Below, piece after piece: positions 1-10,300 of a stretch of 64,000 nt of DNA. A program made the position numbers and the translations under genes. The first letter of the stretch is position 1. Every line of letters starts with the position of its first letter. The notes beneath the pieces were generated by a model. That model searched no databases and was not told where the DNA came from. It saw only the letters and a list, made by a program, of their open reading frames with translations. Source of the stretch: Branchiostoma lanceolatum (Eukaryota; Chordata; Leptocardii; Amphioxiformes; Branchiostomatidae). The DNA is taken from positions 15,402,734-15,466,733 of the forward strand of contig NC_089738.1 in the NCBI RefSeq assembly GCF_035083965.1. Reading direction: 5' to 3'.

Positions 1-3000
1 AACCTGGAACTGCAGCGGCAGCGGGACCTGTTGAATCGGGAGATCCAGCGGTTGATGGACGAGAATCGTCGGGTAAAGGAAGACCGAGACGGCATCAGAC
101 GGGAAAAGGACAAGTAAGACCAGCATATTGAAATTTCACAACAGCTAATGGCACTGCAAATACGACTAAGTCCTTATGCCTATGACGCGCGCGTGGTAAA
201 CATTTCTATGTTCATCACTGTTATTAGAAGAAGGGTGAAAGTAATACTGAAGGTTTTTTGGTTTGTGATTATATAACTTCATCCACTTAATCCAAAACAT
301 ACGACACATGGATTACCAAAGTTTCGGTCGTATTAATCGGCCTACATCAGCTGGATTCAACACACTTTTTTTGACGCGAACTGACCTTCCGGATGTATGA
401 CGTCAGGCTCATGAGTGTGTCAAAGGTGCCCCGAAGTCGATACCTTCCGCCGTCACGGTGCAGTTGTCGACTAATTCGCTCCTTGAAAATTTCTTGCCAG
501 GTTCTGTTCCAAGGAGTACGACGCAATAGAGAAGCTGCGGGAACTGAAGGACACGTACCAGCAGCTGAAGGAGACATATGACACGCTGCGCCGCAAACAG
601 AACAACGTCGAGTTCAAGGCCAGGAAAAACGGCAAGGTACGTCATGCATTTATGTGCACAAGTTATGGGTTTCCGCAGACAGAACAATGTCGAGTTCAAG
701 GCCAGGAAAAACGGCAAGGTACGTCATACATCTATGTGCACAAGTTATGGACTAGCAGTGGGTTGTACAAATGCACACAAGACAGGGTTTAACATACCAT
801 GTTTCAAGTAGGACAGAAATTATATTGTTAGCAGTTATAAAGTTCTTATTACTAGAAGATGCACGTTATTTGTTGGGCTCCTAGCGACTTTCCCTTGTAC
901 TTCAGTGGAACTTCCGGTTTTTATATCTTCTGTTCTGAACATGCAATTGTCTTGATTTTTGGGTAGCAGATAGTTTTTGGGGCCGGGAAGAGGTGGTATA
1001 AATTTGGGTTTATTTACTAGCAGCTTAAACGTTTGTGATATGTAATTGTAATGAAAAGAAGAAACTATGTTGTTAAACGCTTATTCTAGGTTAACAACGA
1101 ACTGCGGCGGAAGCTGGCGAAGCTGGAGGCCAAGTTCAAGGAGATGGTCCGTGACGCGACGGACCGAGGGGTGCAGACTGAGCACAGCGAGCAGGACGTG
1201 TTCGAGCAGATCAAACGGTCAGAGAGGAAGCTGCGGGACTCTTTGGTAAGGGCACAAAAATTAAGATGATTGTTGCTAGCGAGGCCAAAACAGTTCGGAG
1301 TCTCTAGCTATTCCAGTATTCGGCTCTGGCAAATTTTCGGGTGACTTCGGTATTCGTTCGTATTCTTTTGTAATCCTGTTTCAGCGGACCGAGTACACAT
1401 GTACAGTGTGTGTTTCATATGCAAGTTATTATTCAGCGGACTGAATACACCATGAGTCTGTGTATGATTCTCGGGAATCTTTTAGTGAACTGAGTACACG
1501 TCTAGTGTATGTTGCCACAACAGCGATTTCAACAAAAACTTACTAGCCTACCACCTGTGAATTAAGCTGACATCCGGGAATACCAGAATTCACGGCAGCT
1601 TTCATAACGATACGTAAGGATTCAATGATAGTTGAGGAAAGATTAAGGAAATCTTTGTTTGCCATTTCAAAGTTCGGAACCATCGTCTTTTTCTCCAGGA
1701 CAAGCAGAGCCGGATGGAGACTCAGATGAAGGAATCTGAAGCCGAGAAGGAGAAGTTTCGGCAGACAGGGAACGCCAAGCACCGCGAGCTGCTGAAGGCG
1801 GAGAGGAAAACCAAACGTCAGGACGACATCATCCGGGCACTTACACGGGAGAAGACGGAGATGGAGGAAAGGCTCAAAAGAATGGCGGCACAGGTAGTCA
1901 TCTTATTAACATTTTCATTTTTTTTAGAAAGATTCAATATCAAAATGTGATGTCATTTTTGTAGGGAAACCTAATCGCTGAATTTCTTTGTCACACTGAG
2001 ACTGAATCGTGAGATGACAAAAAGTTATTGTTGGAATTCACAACCAGCAGATTCAAACACTTCTCACATAAAAACAGGTAGCTATCCTGACAACATTTCC
2101 ATTTTTCAGAAACCCCCGATCTCTTCATTTAGTATTTCACATTTGTAAGACAAGTTTGTCGCTGAAGTTCTTTTCTATATTGAGATTGACAGTCCAGACG
2201 ACAGTTTCTTGAGGTTCACAGCCTGCAGATTCAAACATCCCTAACATTATGAAAATTGCGTCCGCCCCCGAGGCATTGCCAAAAAGCCTGCAGTTTTCTA
2301 GGTAATGATAGTAGCCAAGTTTCTAGAATCGTTTTTTAAGAGTGGTTCCATCAACAAAATGGTGTGGTTCTTATCCGTGGTAGGGCCGCATTCACTTGTA
2401 CATTATACACACTTGTACATATAGAATACAACACGGGGTATTCCGTATCACCCGAGGTACCAGCCCGACCGCGGGTCGGATCGCCCGACGGCCGCGGCGC
2501 GCTCGAAATGCGTTCGAAATATTCTATGGAAGCCTGTGTGATAACACTCCCGAACCCTATGTGATCCGGATAGTTATCACACGGTCCGGAACACCCGTAT
2601 CAGGCCCAGGCATGACATAAAAGGCCATATATAATGTACCACAAGCACAAGTGAATGCAGCCAATCCCAACCATCCACAGCAACGTCATCCAGACACCAG
2701 CGACCCCTGGCGAAAGAGCACGATGCGGCCGTGTTGAGTTGCCACGGCTTGTACAGTTCAATGCATAATGCTCACCGCACCACGTATATGTGTTCTGATT
2801 ATCCCTTCTCTATCGGCCACAGGTGGAGTATTACAGAAACGAGTGCAAAAAGCAGAAGGACAAATCTATCATGCGGCATGACAGCCATTCCAGGATGATC
2901 TTCACGGAGGCCAGTGGAATCAAGTAAGAACAGTTTGTCGCATTCTAAATCGTTGCGCTTCAGTGATTAAAAGCTATATCGTTGCTTATACCAAATTTGT

Positions 3001-4091
3001 TAGTGCAAATGTGTTGAATGAAAAATAGCATTATCTTCGATTGTTAGCCAATAAGCTGTAACAATGACACATTACAATGACACACTACAATAACACACTA
3101 CAATAACACACTACAATAACACACAAGATTTGTTGAACCTGCTGTTCGACAAATCTTGCTCGCCCGTGTCACGGACGAAAAGCTGTGGATGCTACTTGAA
3201 ACGTCTGACCGTTTCCAAAATCATATCCAGCTGCTTGAGCAACTGCTATTTGGCGAATCTTATTGCCTCAATGTAATAACACACTATTAATTTTTGTGAT
3301 ACAGGTTCCACCAGGAGACTAACCGATCCGTGCTGAAGCCCAGCAACTGGCACGCCTCGCACTCAGGCCCCCACAAATCTACGCACGGGCATGCGCACTC
3401 CGCTCCTGCTCATGGCCACACCGCTCCGAACTCTCCTCCGACCCAGCCTAGAGCTGACACCGGCGCGGAGCCAGGCAAGGGAAGCTCACCTGTGGACGTC
3501 ACAGACGACAAAACCAAGTCCCCGTCCGCGAAGAAGTCTGTACGATTCTCTGAACACAACGAAACATTCCACATAGACACGCCGCAGTCCTCTCCACAAG
3601 TTACACATAAACAATCAGGAGAAGCGGCAAGTGCTGTCACTAAACCTCCCGTATCTGCTGGACAACCCAAACTGAGCCACAGTAACTCATTTACTAAACC
3701 AGCAGTCACGAGTTCGAACCCGTACGGCAGACCAGCAACGGCTGCTCATCAGAGCGGTCATTCCTCTGTAAGTCCGCCAGGGGGCGCTAGTGCACTAAAC
3801 GGTATAGGCGCGGCAAAACCGGCGACACCTTCACCAGGAAATCCTTACGGAAAGTCAGCATCAGCCGGGTCCACCCCCAGGACAAACATGTTTAGCAAAC
3901 CGGCGTCAGCCAGTTCAGCAAGCACAATACCTGGAAAGGGGAATGGTCGACTTGCATCGAAAACGTCAACAGTGACCTCTAGCGGCTACGGACAGAACCG
4001 CCCGTCCACGGCTGCGACGAATGGTGGAACGCCCAAACCTTCCAGTGCTAAAAACATTTCTTCTATACAAAACAGGAAAGGCAATGGATGA
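1..4091 (+). CDS. Coiled-coil protein with Ser/Pro-rich tail, 3' six exons (5' end outside window)
   Basis: Six exons join in frame: <1-113, 501-636, 1090-1245, 1699-1893, 2823-2923 and 3305-4091 (TGA). Each is bounded by AG/GT and the phases agree (2,0,0,0,2). The first five exons encode almost uninterrupted charged heptad-like sequence rich in E, K, R, Q and L (for example KLREL, KLAKLEAKF, REKTEMEERLKR), so a long coiled coil is expected. The last exon is different: about 260 residues rich in S, P, A, T, G with many basic residues and a KKSVRFSEH segment resembling a PP1-docking (R/K-V-x-F) motif, which looks disordered. I do not recognise the family; a cytoskeletal or centrosomal scaffold would fit the architecture, but that is only inference. 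The N-terminal part lies upstream of the window. Introns of about 390-930 bp contain repeat fragments described separately. Confidence 0.8.
591..750 (+). repeat. Tandem duplication of an exon end with its splice donor
   Basis: Bases 591-668 (last 46 bases of the coding exon, its GTACGT donor and 32 intron bases) are repeated at 673-750, 82 bp further on, with only a few differences. The second copy keeps the coding-like segment and an intact donor. Confidence 0.8.
868..1000 (+). repeat. Dispersed repeat family R1, copy 1
   Basis: Contains the pattern 'gggctcctagcgact ... cttcagtggaactt ... catgcaattgtcttgatttttgggtagcagatag'. The same ordered pattern occurs at 7790-7900 on this strand and reversed near 54890-55070 and 63600-63765. 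No coding potential is seen. It behaves as an old dispersed element; its class is unknown. Confidence 0.5.
2924..3304 (+). repeat. Intron with short tandem repeat and a dispersed repeat insertion
   Basis: A 13-15-bp tandem repeat of the type acactacaataac runs over 3061-3124. It is followed by a hairpin (caagatttgt ... acaaatcttg, 3125-3157) and a stretch (3180-3275) that matches 62093-62170 elsewhere in the window ('ggatgct..tgaaac.tctgac.gtttc.aaat'). The tandem motif resumes near 3270, as if the dispersed repeat had landed inside it. Confidence 0.5.
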
Positions 4092-4820
4092 TAGAAACTG
4101 GACACTCAAGCTTTCAATGTATATTTAATTGTTAAATTTTCATGTGCAAGAAGACATACAGTATAGTACGATGTAGACTTTGTGACACTTCAGATTAGTA
4201 TCAACGTGCAAATCTTAACATGAAAATCTTCCATACCTTTATGTTTCAAAGTGTCCCTTAAGTATGCTTAGGTGAACATATTAAAGATGATTCTCTATAT
4301 CATAACAGTGTCAGTCTCATCCTTAACTTGTCTAGTTAATTTCATTTACAGCAAGTCGTTGGAAGCCTCTGATTAACCCACATGCTCCAAGCTTCCCAAA
4401 GTAACTGTATAACAGAAAATCTCCGATTCACATATCAAATCTACATCATTATGTCCCTAGGAGATTAAAATCCGACCATCACAATCCTACTATCTAAACT
4501 TACGAGAAAGGTATAGCGCAAAGACGACTTCAAAATTCGTGCCAACAAAATATCAACTTGTTAGCAAGCTTCTGTGTTGGACAATATATAACATACGACT
4601 AGTGCTACAACGTTACATCCCCTTGTCAATGATACGTCATATATGTTGGCCCAGTTCTTGTTTTTTCCAACAAACCAATTTATCGCTAAAGAGAAAATGA
4701 ACGACAGAACTTCATACTATACACGATATTCTGTTATATTGTATTTCTGATGTTACCACTATGTTCTCAACAGTGCACATTGCAGTCAATAATTGACGTC
4801 TGTGTTCTTACCACAACTTA
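4092..4820. other. 3' UTR of the coiled-coil gene, then intergenic; convergent gene pair
   Basis: No ORF of interest. An ATTAAA polyadenylation-type hexamer lies at 4280-4285, about 190 bp after the stop codon, and could end the coiled-coil transcript. The next gene runs the other way and its stop codon is at 4821-4823, so the two genes converge here. Confidence 0.5.
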
Positions 4821-6466
4821 CTACTGGTACTTCTTTGCGGGGGTCATGCCCTTGTCAAACTCGTCAGCTTCGATGTAACCGTTGCCATTTGAATCTACCG
4901 AAGTGAACCAATCAGCGGGCAGACTGCTGACGTCAATCTCCAGCGCCTCCAGCAAGACGGCGGCCTCTTCCACAGAGAGCCTCTGGTCACCATCGGCGTC
5001 GTACTCTTCAAACACGAGGGGAGGCAAGAACTCTTCTCCCAGAGTTCTTGATTAAAATAGACAAGATAACCTTCATACGCGGTCACTTTTACTTACTTCA
5101 TCATCATAGTTCTTACTTTTTAAAGGGTTGAAGCATACACAAAATTCAGCTTTCGGCTTTCACTATCATATCATATCGTATCATATCATATCATATCATA
5201 TCATATCATATCGTATCGTATCGTATCGTATCGTATCATATCATATCACATCATATCATATCATGCACTTTGTCAGTCATGTATTTTCCACTTAAACAAG
5301 TTTCAGACTTGATAAGTTTCTTTAATGTGTGGTATGGGCGGCCAGTTCTTACTTGTCATGTGTAATAGAAACGGATTACAACAATAATGATTGGTCTCTT
5401 AGAATAATTACAGGACAAACACTGAGACAATAAAATCTGCCCATTATTCTTTAAACACTTAGGCATCATCTTGATAGTTAAATATTGACGAAATATCGGA
5501 TTAGAACTAAAAATAAAGGACAAGGATACTACCTCTTCTTGCCCCTGCAGCCTCCATCACAGTTGCAGCAGAAGATGTTGCATTTTCCATGGCCACAGCA
5601 AGGGGTAGGCTGGGTAGAAGAAAATGTTTCACAATATTTTAACAATGAACATTTATAAAGTTGCAACATTTCTGAATAGGTATAAAATCAGAGGGGATGG
5701 TGTGGATGGTTTTGGATCTGTCGGTAATTACTCAGTATGATTCAAAATAACTAATTCGGAAGGAGAACCCCATGACGACTGCGTGTGCACTTGAACTTTG
5801 AAAAGGTAAGTACCATCACTTCTCTTTCTCTCTGTGTGTGTATGCGTAAAAACGACGAGTTTTGATCTATGTCAGATGCTTCGGCTTTTTTCTTTCGACA
5901 CCCTGCTTGTGACTATCACGTTTTCGAAACCTTATCAAACTTTGTCCTTTATCTACCTAAGCTATATTTGCAACAGATATGAACTCTGAAATGCTAACCA
6001 CTCACATTTGCATTACATCTAACACTGCCATGTACATGTACATAGCAGCATTTGAAGGATTGATGACTAGTGATTGACCTAGGGCATACCCGTTGATGAA
6101 TATTCACCATCATGAAATACTACTGTAACAGTTCTTACTACTGCTATAGACTTATCAGTGCCAATGTTACCATATCCTAGGTATCGTATCATGTGATAAG
6201 AGAACTCCAAGACAGAGAATTCGTCTCGAAAGCTCCCCAGAGCAATCTTTTTTATGTTGTGTATAATGCTTAGATGTTTGTCAAAAAATATCCTAGGTGA
6301 GTGCGGAACTTACCTCCGTCCCGTCCCCGCAGTACTTGGTACATCCCGTCTTGAAGAAAAGCCAGCGCACGGTGCAGACCTTCTTTGTATGGTCACAGCA
6401 CTCTGCATCTGATGGGTCCATGGCGAGGAGGAGAAGCCATAACAGTACTACCGGCCAGACATTCAT
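4821..6466 (-). CDS. Small secreted Cys-rich EF-hand protein, complete three-exon gene
   Basis: Exons on the minus strand: 6466-6314 (ATG), 5609-5533 and 5046-4821 (TAG). Phases fit (0, then 2) and all boundaries are AG/GT; the joined product is 151 aa. Exon 1 gives a hydrophobic signal peptide (MNVWPVVLLWLLLLA, cleavage probably near residue 22) followed by a Cys-rich segment. Exon 2 is very Cys-rich (CCGHGKC, CCNCDGGC, ending in basic GKK). Exon 3 holds two EF-hand loops, DADGDQRLSVEE and DSNGNGYIEADE, both with acidic or polar residues at the metal-ligand positions 1, 3, 5 and 12. The protein should therefore be secreted, disulfide-stabilised and calcium-binding. I do not recognise a named family. 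A TTTAAAAG box on the minus strand near 6653-6660 is a weak promoter candidate. Confidence 0.82.
5163..5265. repeat. (ATCAT/ATCGT)n pentanucleotide microsatellite
   Basis: About 100 bp of tandem 5-mers, mostly 'atcat' interrupted by an 'atcgt' block. It lies in the last intron of the EF-hand gene. Confidence 0.9.
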
Positions 6467-8633
6467 GGTGATCTAGACAGTACAGAAAAATTGTGTCGAC
6501 CTACATTCAGCAACGTGCGAAGGACAAAATGAAATCACATGAAAATCAAGGAGCTATAGAATAACGCTCTTAACGTTAGTACTTTCTTAAGAATCCATGA
6601 GTCGCAAGAGGGAAATGTCATCATACCGATTTTCTACGATATACTTCCCCTTTTAAAGACCAGACTTATCCAAGAGGACCTGATGTTTAACCTGAAACAA
6701 CACCAGTACTAAGTCTAAGTAGACTCCAGTCATTCTACGTAATTATCCTATTCTTTTAGTAGTAACTAACAGTGGACTACATACCCAATGCTCTCTGCCT
6801 CTCTGCTAGGCCTCTTGACTACTAACAGTGCTAACTGTTGCCCTCAGTTTAACCTCCTATCCGCATGTGCTTTGTATGTCAATACGATATATAAATGTGT
6901 TGAGGTGTGTCATATATACTACGTCCGAACTTAAAGTCGACATACATGGATGAATCATTTAAAAATGGCCAAAGTAAAAGAGCACAGATACAAATATGTA
7001 TCAGCAAGCAAAGACAGGGCAGGCGGATATTCTGTTGAAATCATCATCTAACTACCACGCTTGGAATTTCCTCTGAAAAGTATAAACCTTTTAGTGATGT
7101 TCAGTACATAGAGTGACTTCTAAAACTCCATAAACCGTACATCGCTTGAAATGAAAAAAAAGGCAGAAAACGGATGCTTACCTGTGTTTGTATATTGTAG
7201 TCACTATCACGAATGGGCACATCGGCCAACGACAGACTTCTCACATGCTTTGCATTTTAAAGAAGCTAGACCCCAAAACAGACCCCAAAAGTGCTTTGCA
7301 GTTAATAGCGAAAAGTCATATAGGTCATTGGGTGCCCAGTGAATGATGTACTTTGGTAGCGGATGTCGGTGACTACGGATGAATAACAATGGCGGACCAT
7401 TTTCACCATCAGGGCGTACTTAAATGTCGGTATTACTAAGTTGACAGTGAACGTTAAAGTCAAACTCCTAAACACGAATAACAAGTCCTATCAGCTGTTT
7501 ATAGCAAAGACTTATTCAATCCTACCCACTTCACCAAGAATCATCATATACATGTACAAATAACATTACGATGGCAGTCACCAATCTGTAACCAAATATT
7601 GTGGGGGTTTTTTGGCGACGCCTCAGGGGCGAGCCAAATTTTTACAAGATATTGTGTGCAGATTGCAAGAATTCTAGGAATTGTACAGGAATGTGAAAGT
7701 CCATGGGACGATAACTCAAGAATGCCTGGATGTATTGTCTTCATATTTTGTAGGTGGGTAGGTCTGTGTGAGACCTTGTAATGATTGGATTTTGGGCCCC
7801 CTAGCAACTTTCTATGGTACTGCAGGGGAACTTTCACTTTTCAAATCTCGTCTTCTTAACATGCTATAGTCATGATTTTTAAGTGGTGGATAGCTCTTTG
7901 TTAGGAAAATATGTCCTGTAGATTTGGACCCCCTAGCGGCTTTTTTGCAACTGCAGGAGCTGATTTTGACTCAAACTTTGAAAGAGAATAACGCAAGAAG
8001 GGGATCATGGATCATCATAATTTTTGGTTTGTAGATAGCTTAAGTGATGATTTACATAAGCATATGCCAATTATGCAAATCAATATCTGATTTGCATAAT
8101 TAATGAGGACAGTTAAATCAGCTGCATTCTATTATAGGACTCTCATACAAATGCCATATGTAACTGAGAAAGAGATGAATATCGATAGATATCAATTATG
8201 CAAATTGATACTTAATTTGGATAATTAATTACAAAATACTATAAATCCATAGTGGTAAATGATGGGGATTTTATTTCTGCACCATTTGGAAGTTAAGTAA
8301 ATGTGGCCACTATAAGACACAAATCTTGCATAGAGGGCCTCATTTACATAATTTATGAGGAAATGGTACGATATTTTTTTGTGAAAACAAGATTTTCATA
8401 CATTGGACAACTTGTGTTATTTTGGTGAGAAGGCCGGTGATCGACTGACATGATTTATGCCGAGATTATGCGAGGTCCTTATTTGCATGTGGGATAAAAA
8501 CGAAAACGTTAACAGAGACCACCGTCGCCATGGCAACATCTTTTTATGTTGCCAATCTTGTTCAAATTGATTGCTCCTTGGTTAGAGAAGGCTACAGGGG
8601 TAGTTTGAGGGACTTTCCATGAATGACCCCAGC
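6467..8633. other. Intergenic region with old repeats, no gene seen
   Basis: No exon with flanking splice sites and no ORF with recognisable protein content. Part of it (7780-7990) belongs to dispersed family R1; 8040-8360 is AT-rich with recurring 'catatgccaattatgcaaat / tttgcataattaatgag' motifs that look like decayed repeat sequence. Confidence 0.5.
7780..7990 (+). repeat. Dispersed repeat family R1, copy 2
   Basis: 'gattttgggccccctagcaactttctatggtactgcaggggaact' and the following 'aacatgctatagtcatgatttttaagtggtggatagct' correspond in order to 868-1000. A second, weaker repetition of the start follows at 7923 ('ggaccccctagcggctt'). Confidence 0.5.
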
Positions 8634-8634
8634 G

Positions 8635-8933
8635 TTCCCCGCCGAAGTGGTGTAATGTTACATAAAAAAGGCATTAGAAGGAACCCTATACAGGGTATTC
8701 AAGGCCGGAGGAGGTTTCAAAAGCACAGTGCTCAATATATAATCATACATAGAAAGGGGGAAATCCAAGTGAGCACATGTTGACGCGTTAACAAGAAAGA
8801 CGGAAATTAAAAATGACTGACCGCGCGCAGACTAGACTCAAGTAGCAGAAACGTTAAATGTTATGGGATAAGGATAGAAAAGACTTTTCCTGTCAGAATT
8901 CGTAAGAGAGTTCTTAACAGTAAAGGTGCTAAC
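8635..8933 (+). promoter_or_regulatory. Upstream block of the broken first exon (P1)
   Basis: Shares ordered motifs with the blocks before the other first exons: 'aagtggtgtaatgttacat', 'tacagggtattcaag', 'catgttgacg', and 'ttcctgtcagaattcgt' just before the ATG. Conservation of non-coding order between copies supports a duplicated promoter plus 5' UTR unit. Confidence 0.5.
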
Positions 8934-9085
8934 ATGCGGTTGGCAACATTTCTCCTTGTGTTCACTGTCGTGGTTTGCTTTGCCCAAGACTCGCGAGCCT
9001 CCAGGGAGGGGGTGCCGTCGTTGATCACCACCACCACCACCAGTGAACTGTGCTTGGGGAGTTTGGGGTTCCTGGCCTTATAGAA
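8934..9085 (+). pseudogene. Broken copy of the signal-peptide/TSP1 first exon (P1)
   Basis: ATG at 8934 opens MRLATFLLVFTVVVCFAQDSRA, a clear homologue of the signal peptides at 10110, 35840 and 40391. After a degenerate linker with a CACCAC run the reading frame is lost: the TSP1 start (NCAWGVWG.W) is present in a shifted frame and then stops, and no CSxPCG half or splice donor follows. It looks like a dead duplicate of the gene A first exon, which lies 1.2 kb downstream. Confidence 0.65.
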
Positions 9086-9814
9086 TACTGTACTTACAAC
9101 CTAGCCCTCTTCTTAGATACCTGCTTTGATGTGTAAACACTGCAAGAACGTTGCACTTTTGACCTGTGTTCTGAAATCTTCTCGACCACATGTATATGCC
9201 TATGATTAAGGTGGGGTGTGATTTTTACAGATTTTCCTGCATGCATCTCTCACCATTCACAATATTGGATTGTTATTTTCACCGCGATCCCCAGCTAAAA
9301 ACACAGTGATTAAGAGTCAAGTCAAGTCAAGTCAAGTTTATTGCACAACAATTGCATCAGGTACAATGTACGGCAAATAACATGGAATATTAACAACTAC
9401 GGATTATCTATACTAGTGCACTAACCTAACATCATTACTCGATACATAAGATAATGGCGTGATATATTTCACGTTATGGCACGGCTTCTCTTTTGCATAG
9501 CATTATATATGAATTGGCCTAGGTAGACAGATACAGAGTCAGGACATGACAGAAGTACATTAAATATTTCTCTACTTGTTCCAGGTAGTGTTATTTCCTT
9601 CTTACATGTAATCATCAGTCTTTTCCTTTCTTAAGATGAGACCTGCCGTATTACCGAAAATGTCTCTTTAGGGCTCGCAGACTCGTCGGGTGAGCTGTTT
9701 TTCTACTGTGGGAAGCCCCCTATTTGTTTAGAAAGGGTAAAGTAAGCAACTCCGACACTAAAGGTATGGTGGTGCAATAACAGGTCAACATGACCTCAAT
9801 GTTGACCTCGTCAG
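9086..9814. other. Spacer between first exons P1 and P2, with a reversed LINE 3' tail
   Basis: No coding exon seen. At 9315-9380 a (caagt)n run followed by 'ttattgcacaacaattgcatcaggtacaatgta' is the reverse complement of the LINE tails at 12325, 42430 and 53245, so a truncated minus-strand non-LTR insertion lies here. Confidence 0.55.
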
Positions 9815-10109
9815 CTCAAGTGGTTTAACGTTACATATCAACAAAAGCTCTAAACGAAAAAACAAAACAGGGTATTCAAGTATGGTGGGCTTTTAAAGAA
9901 GCAGTAGTGTTTTTTTTTCAGTAGAGAAATGTGCATTGAAGGTGCACTCGTACTTCACGGGGGAGTAAAGGCTTTGAAAAGGGAGGGAGGAAGTTGAAAA
10001 TACTTGACATACGCATAACAGGCCTGACTCAAAGTAGCCAGAGCCATTGAGGGATAGAAGAGACTTTTCTGCCAGGATTTGTGACGGATTTCGTAGTAGT
10101 AAAGGTACA
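9815..10109 (+). promoter_or_regulatory. Putative promoter and 5' UTR block of gene A (P2)
   Basis: Begins with 'gtcagctcaagtggtttaac', which is nearly identical to 40099 and similar to 8635, then 'cagggtattcaagtatgg', a TTTAAA box near 9892, and the pre-ATG segment 'gacttttctgccaggatttgtgacggatttcgtagtagt'. The order matches the blocks before exons P5 and P6. Confidence 0.45.
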
Positions 10110-10300
10110 ATGATGCAGTGGGTAAGACTTCTCCTTGTGGCCGCTATCGTGGCTTGCCTTGTGCAAGACTCGCAAGCATGGGGACGCCGCCGCCGTAGTG
10201 GGTCACCGCCAGCACCAGTGAACTGTGCCTGGGGAGTTTGGAGTTCCTGGTCGTCCTGCTCTGCACCCTGTGGGAACTCAGGCGTCAAGACAAGATCCAG
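10110..10300 (+). CDS. Gene A first exon (P2): signal peptide and first half of TSP1
   Basis: Encodes a hydrophobic leader ([17 protein letters not shown]), a short arginine-rich linker (GRRRRSG) and the TSP1 start with the Trp ladder [17 protein letters not shown]. The donor CAG/gttagt leaves phase 2, the same as every other first exon in the window. TSP1 Trp residues of this kind are C-mannosylated in known family members. Confidence 0.75.

Noticed and set aside
5163..5265. CRISPR-like or regulatory array
   Set aside because: It is a plain pentanucleotide microsatellite without spacers, in a eukaryotic intron.
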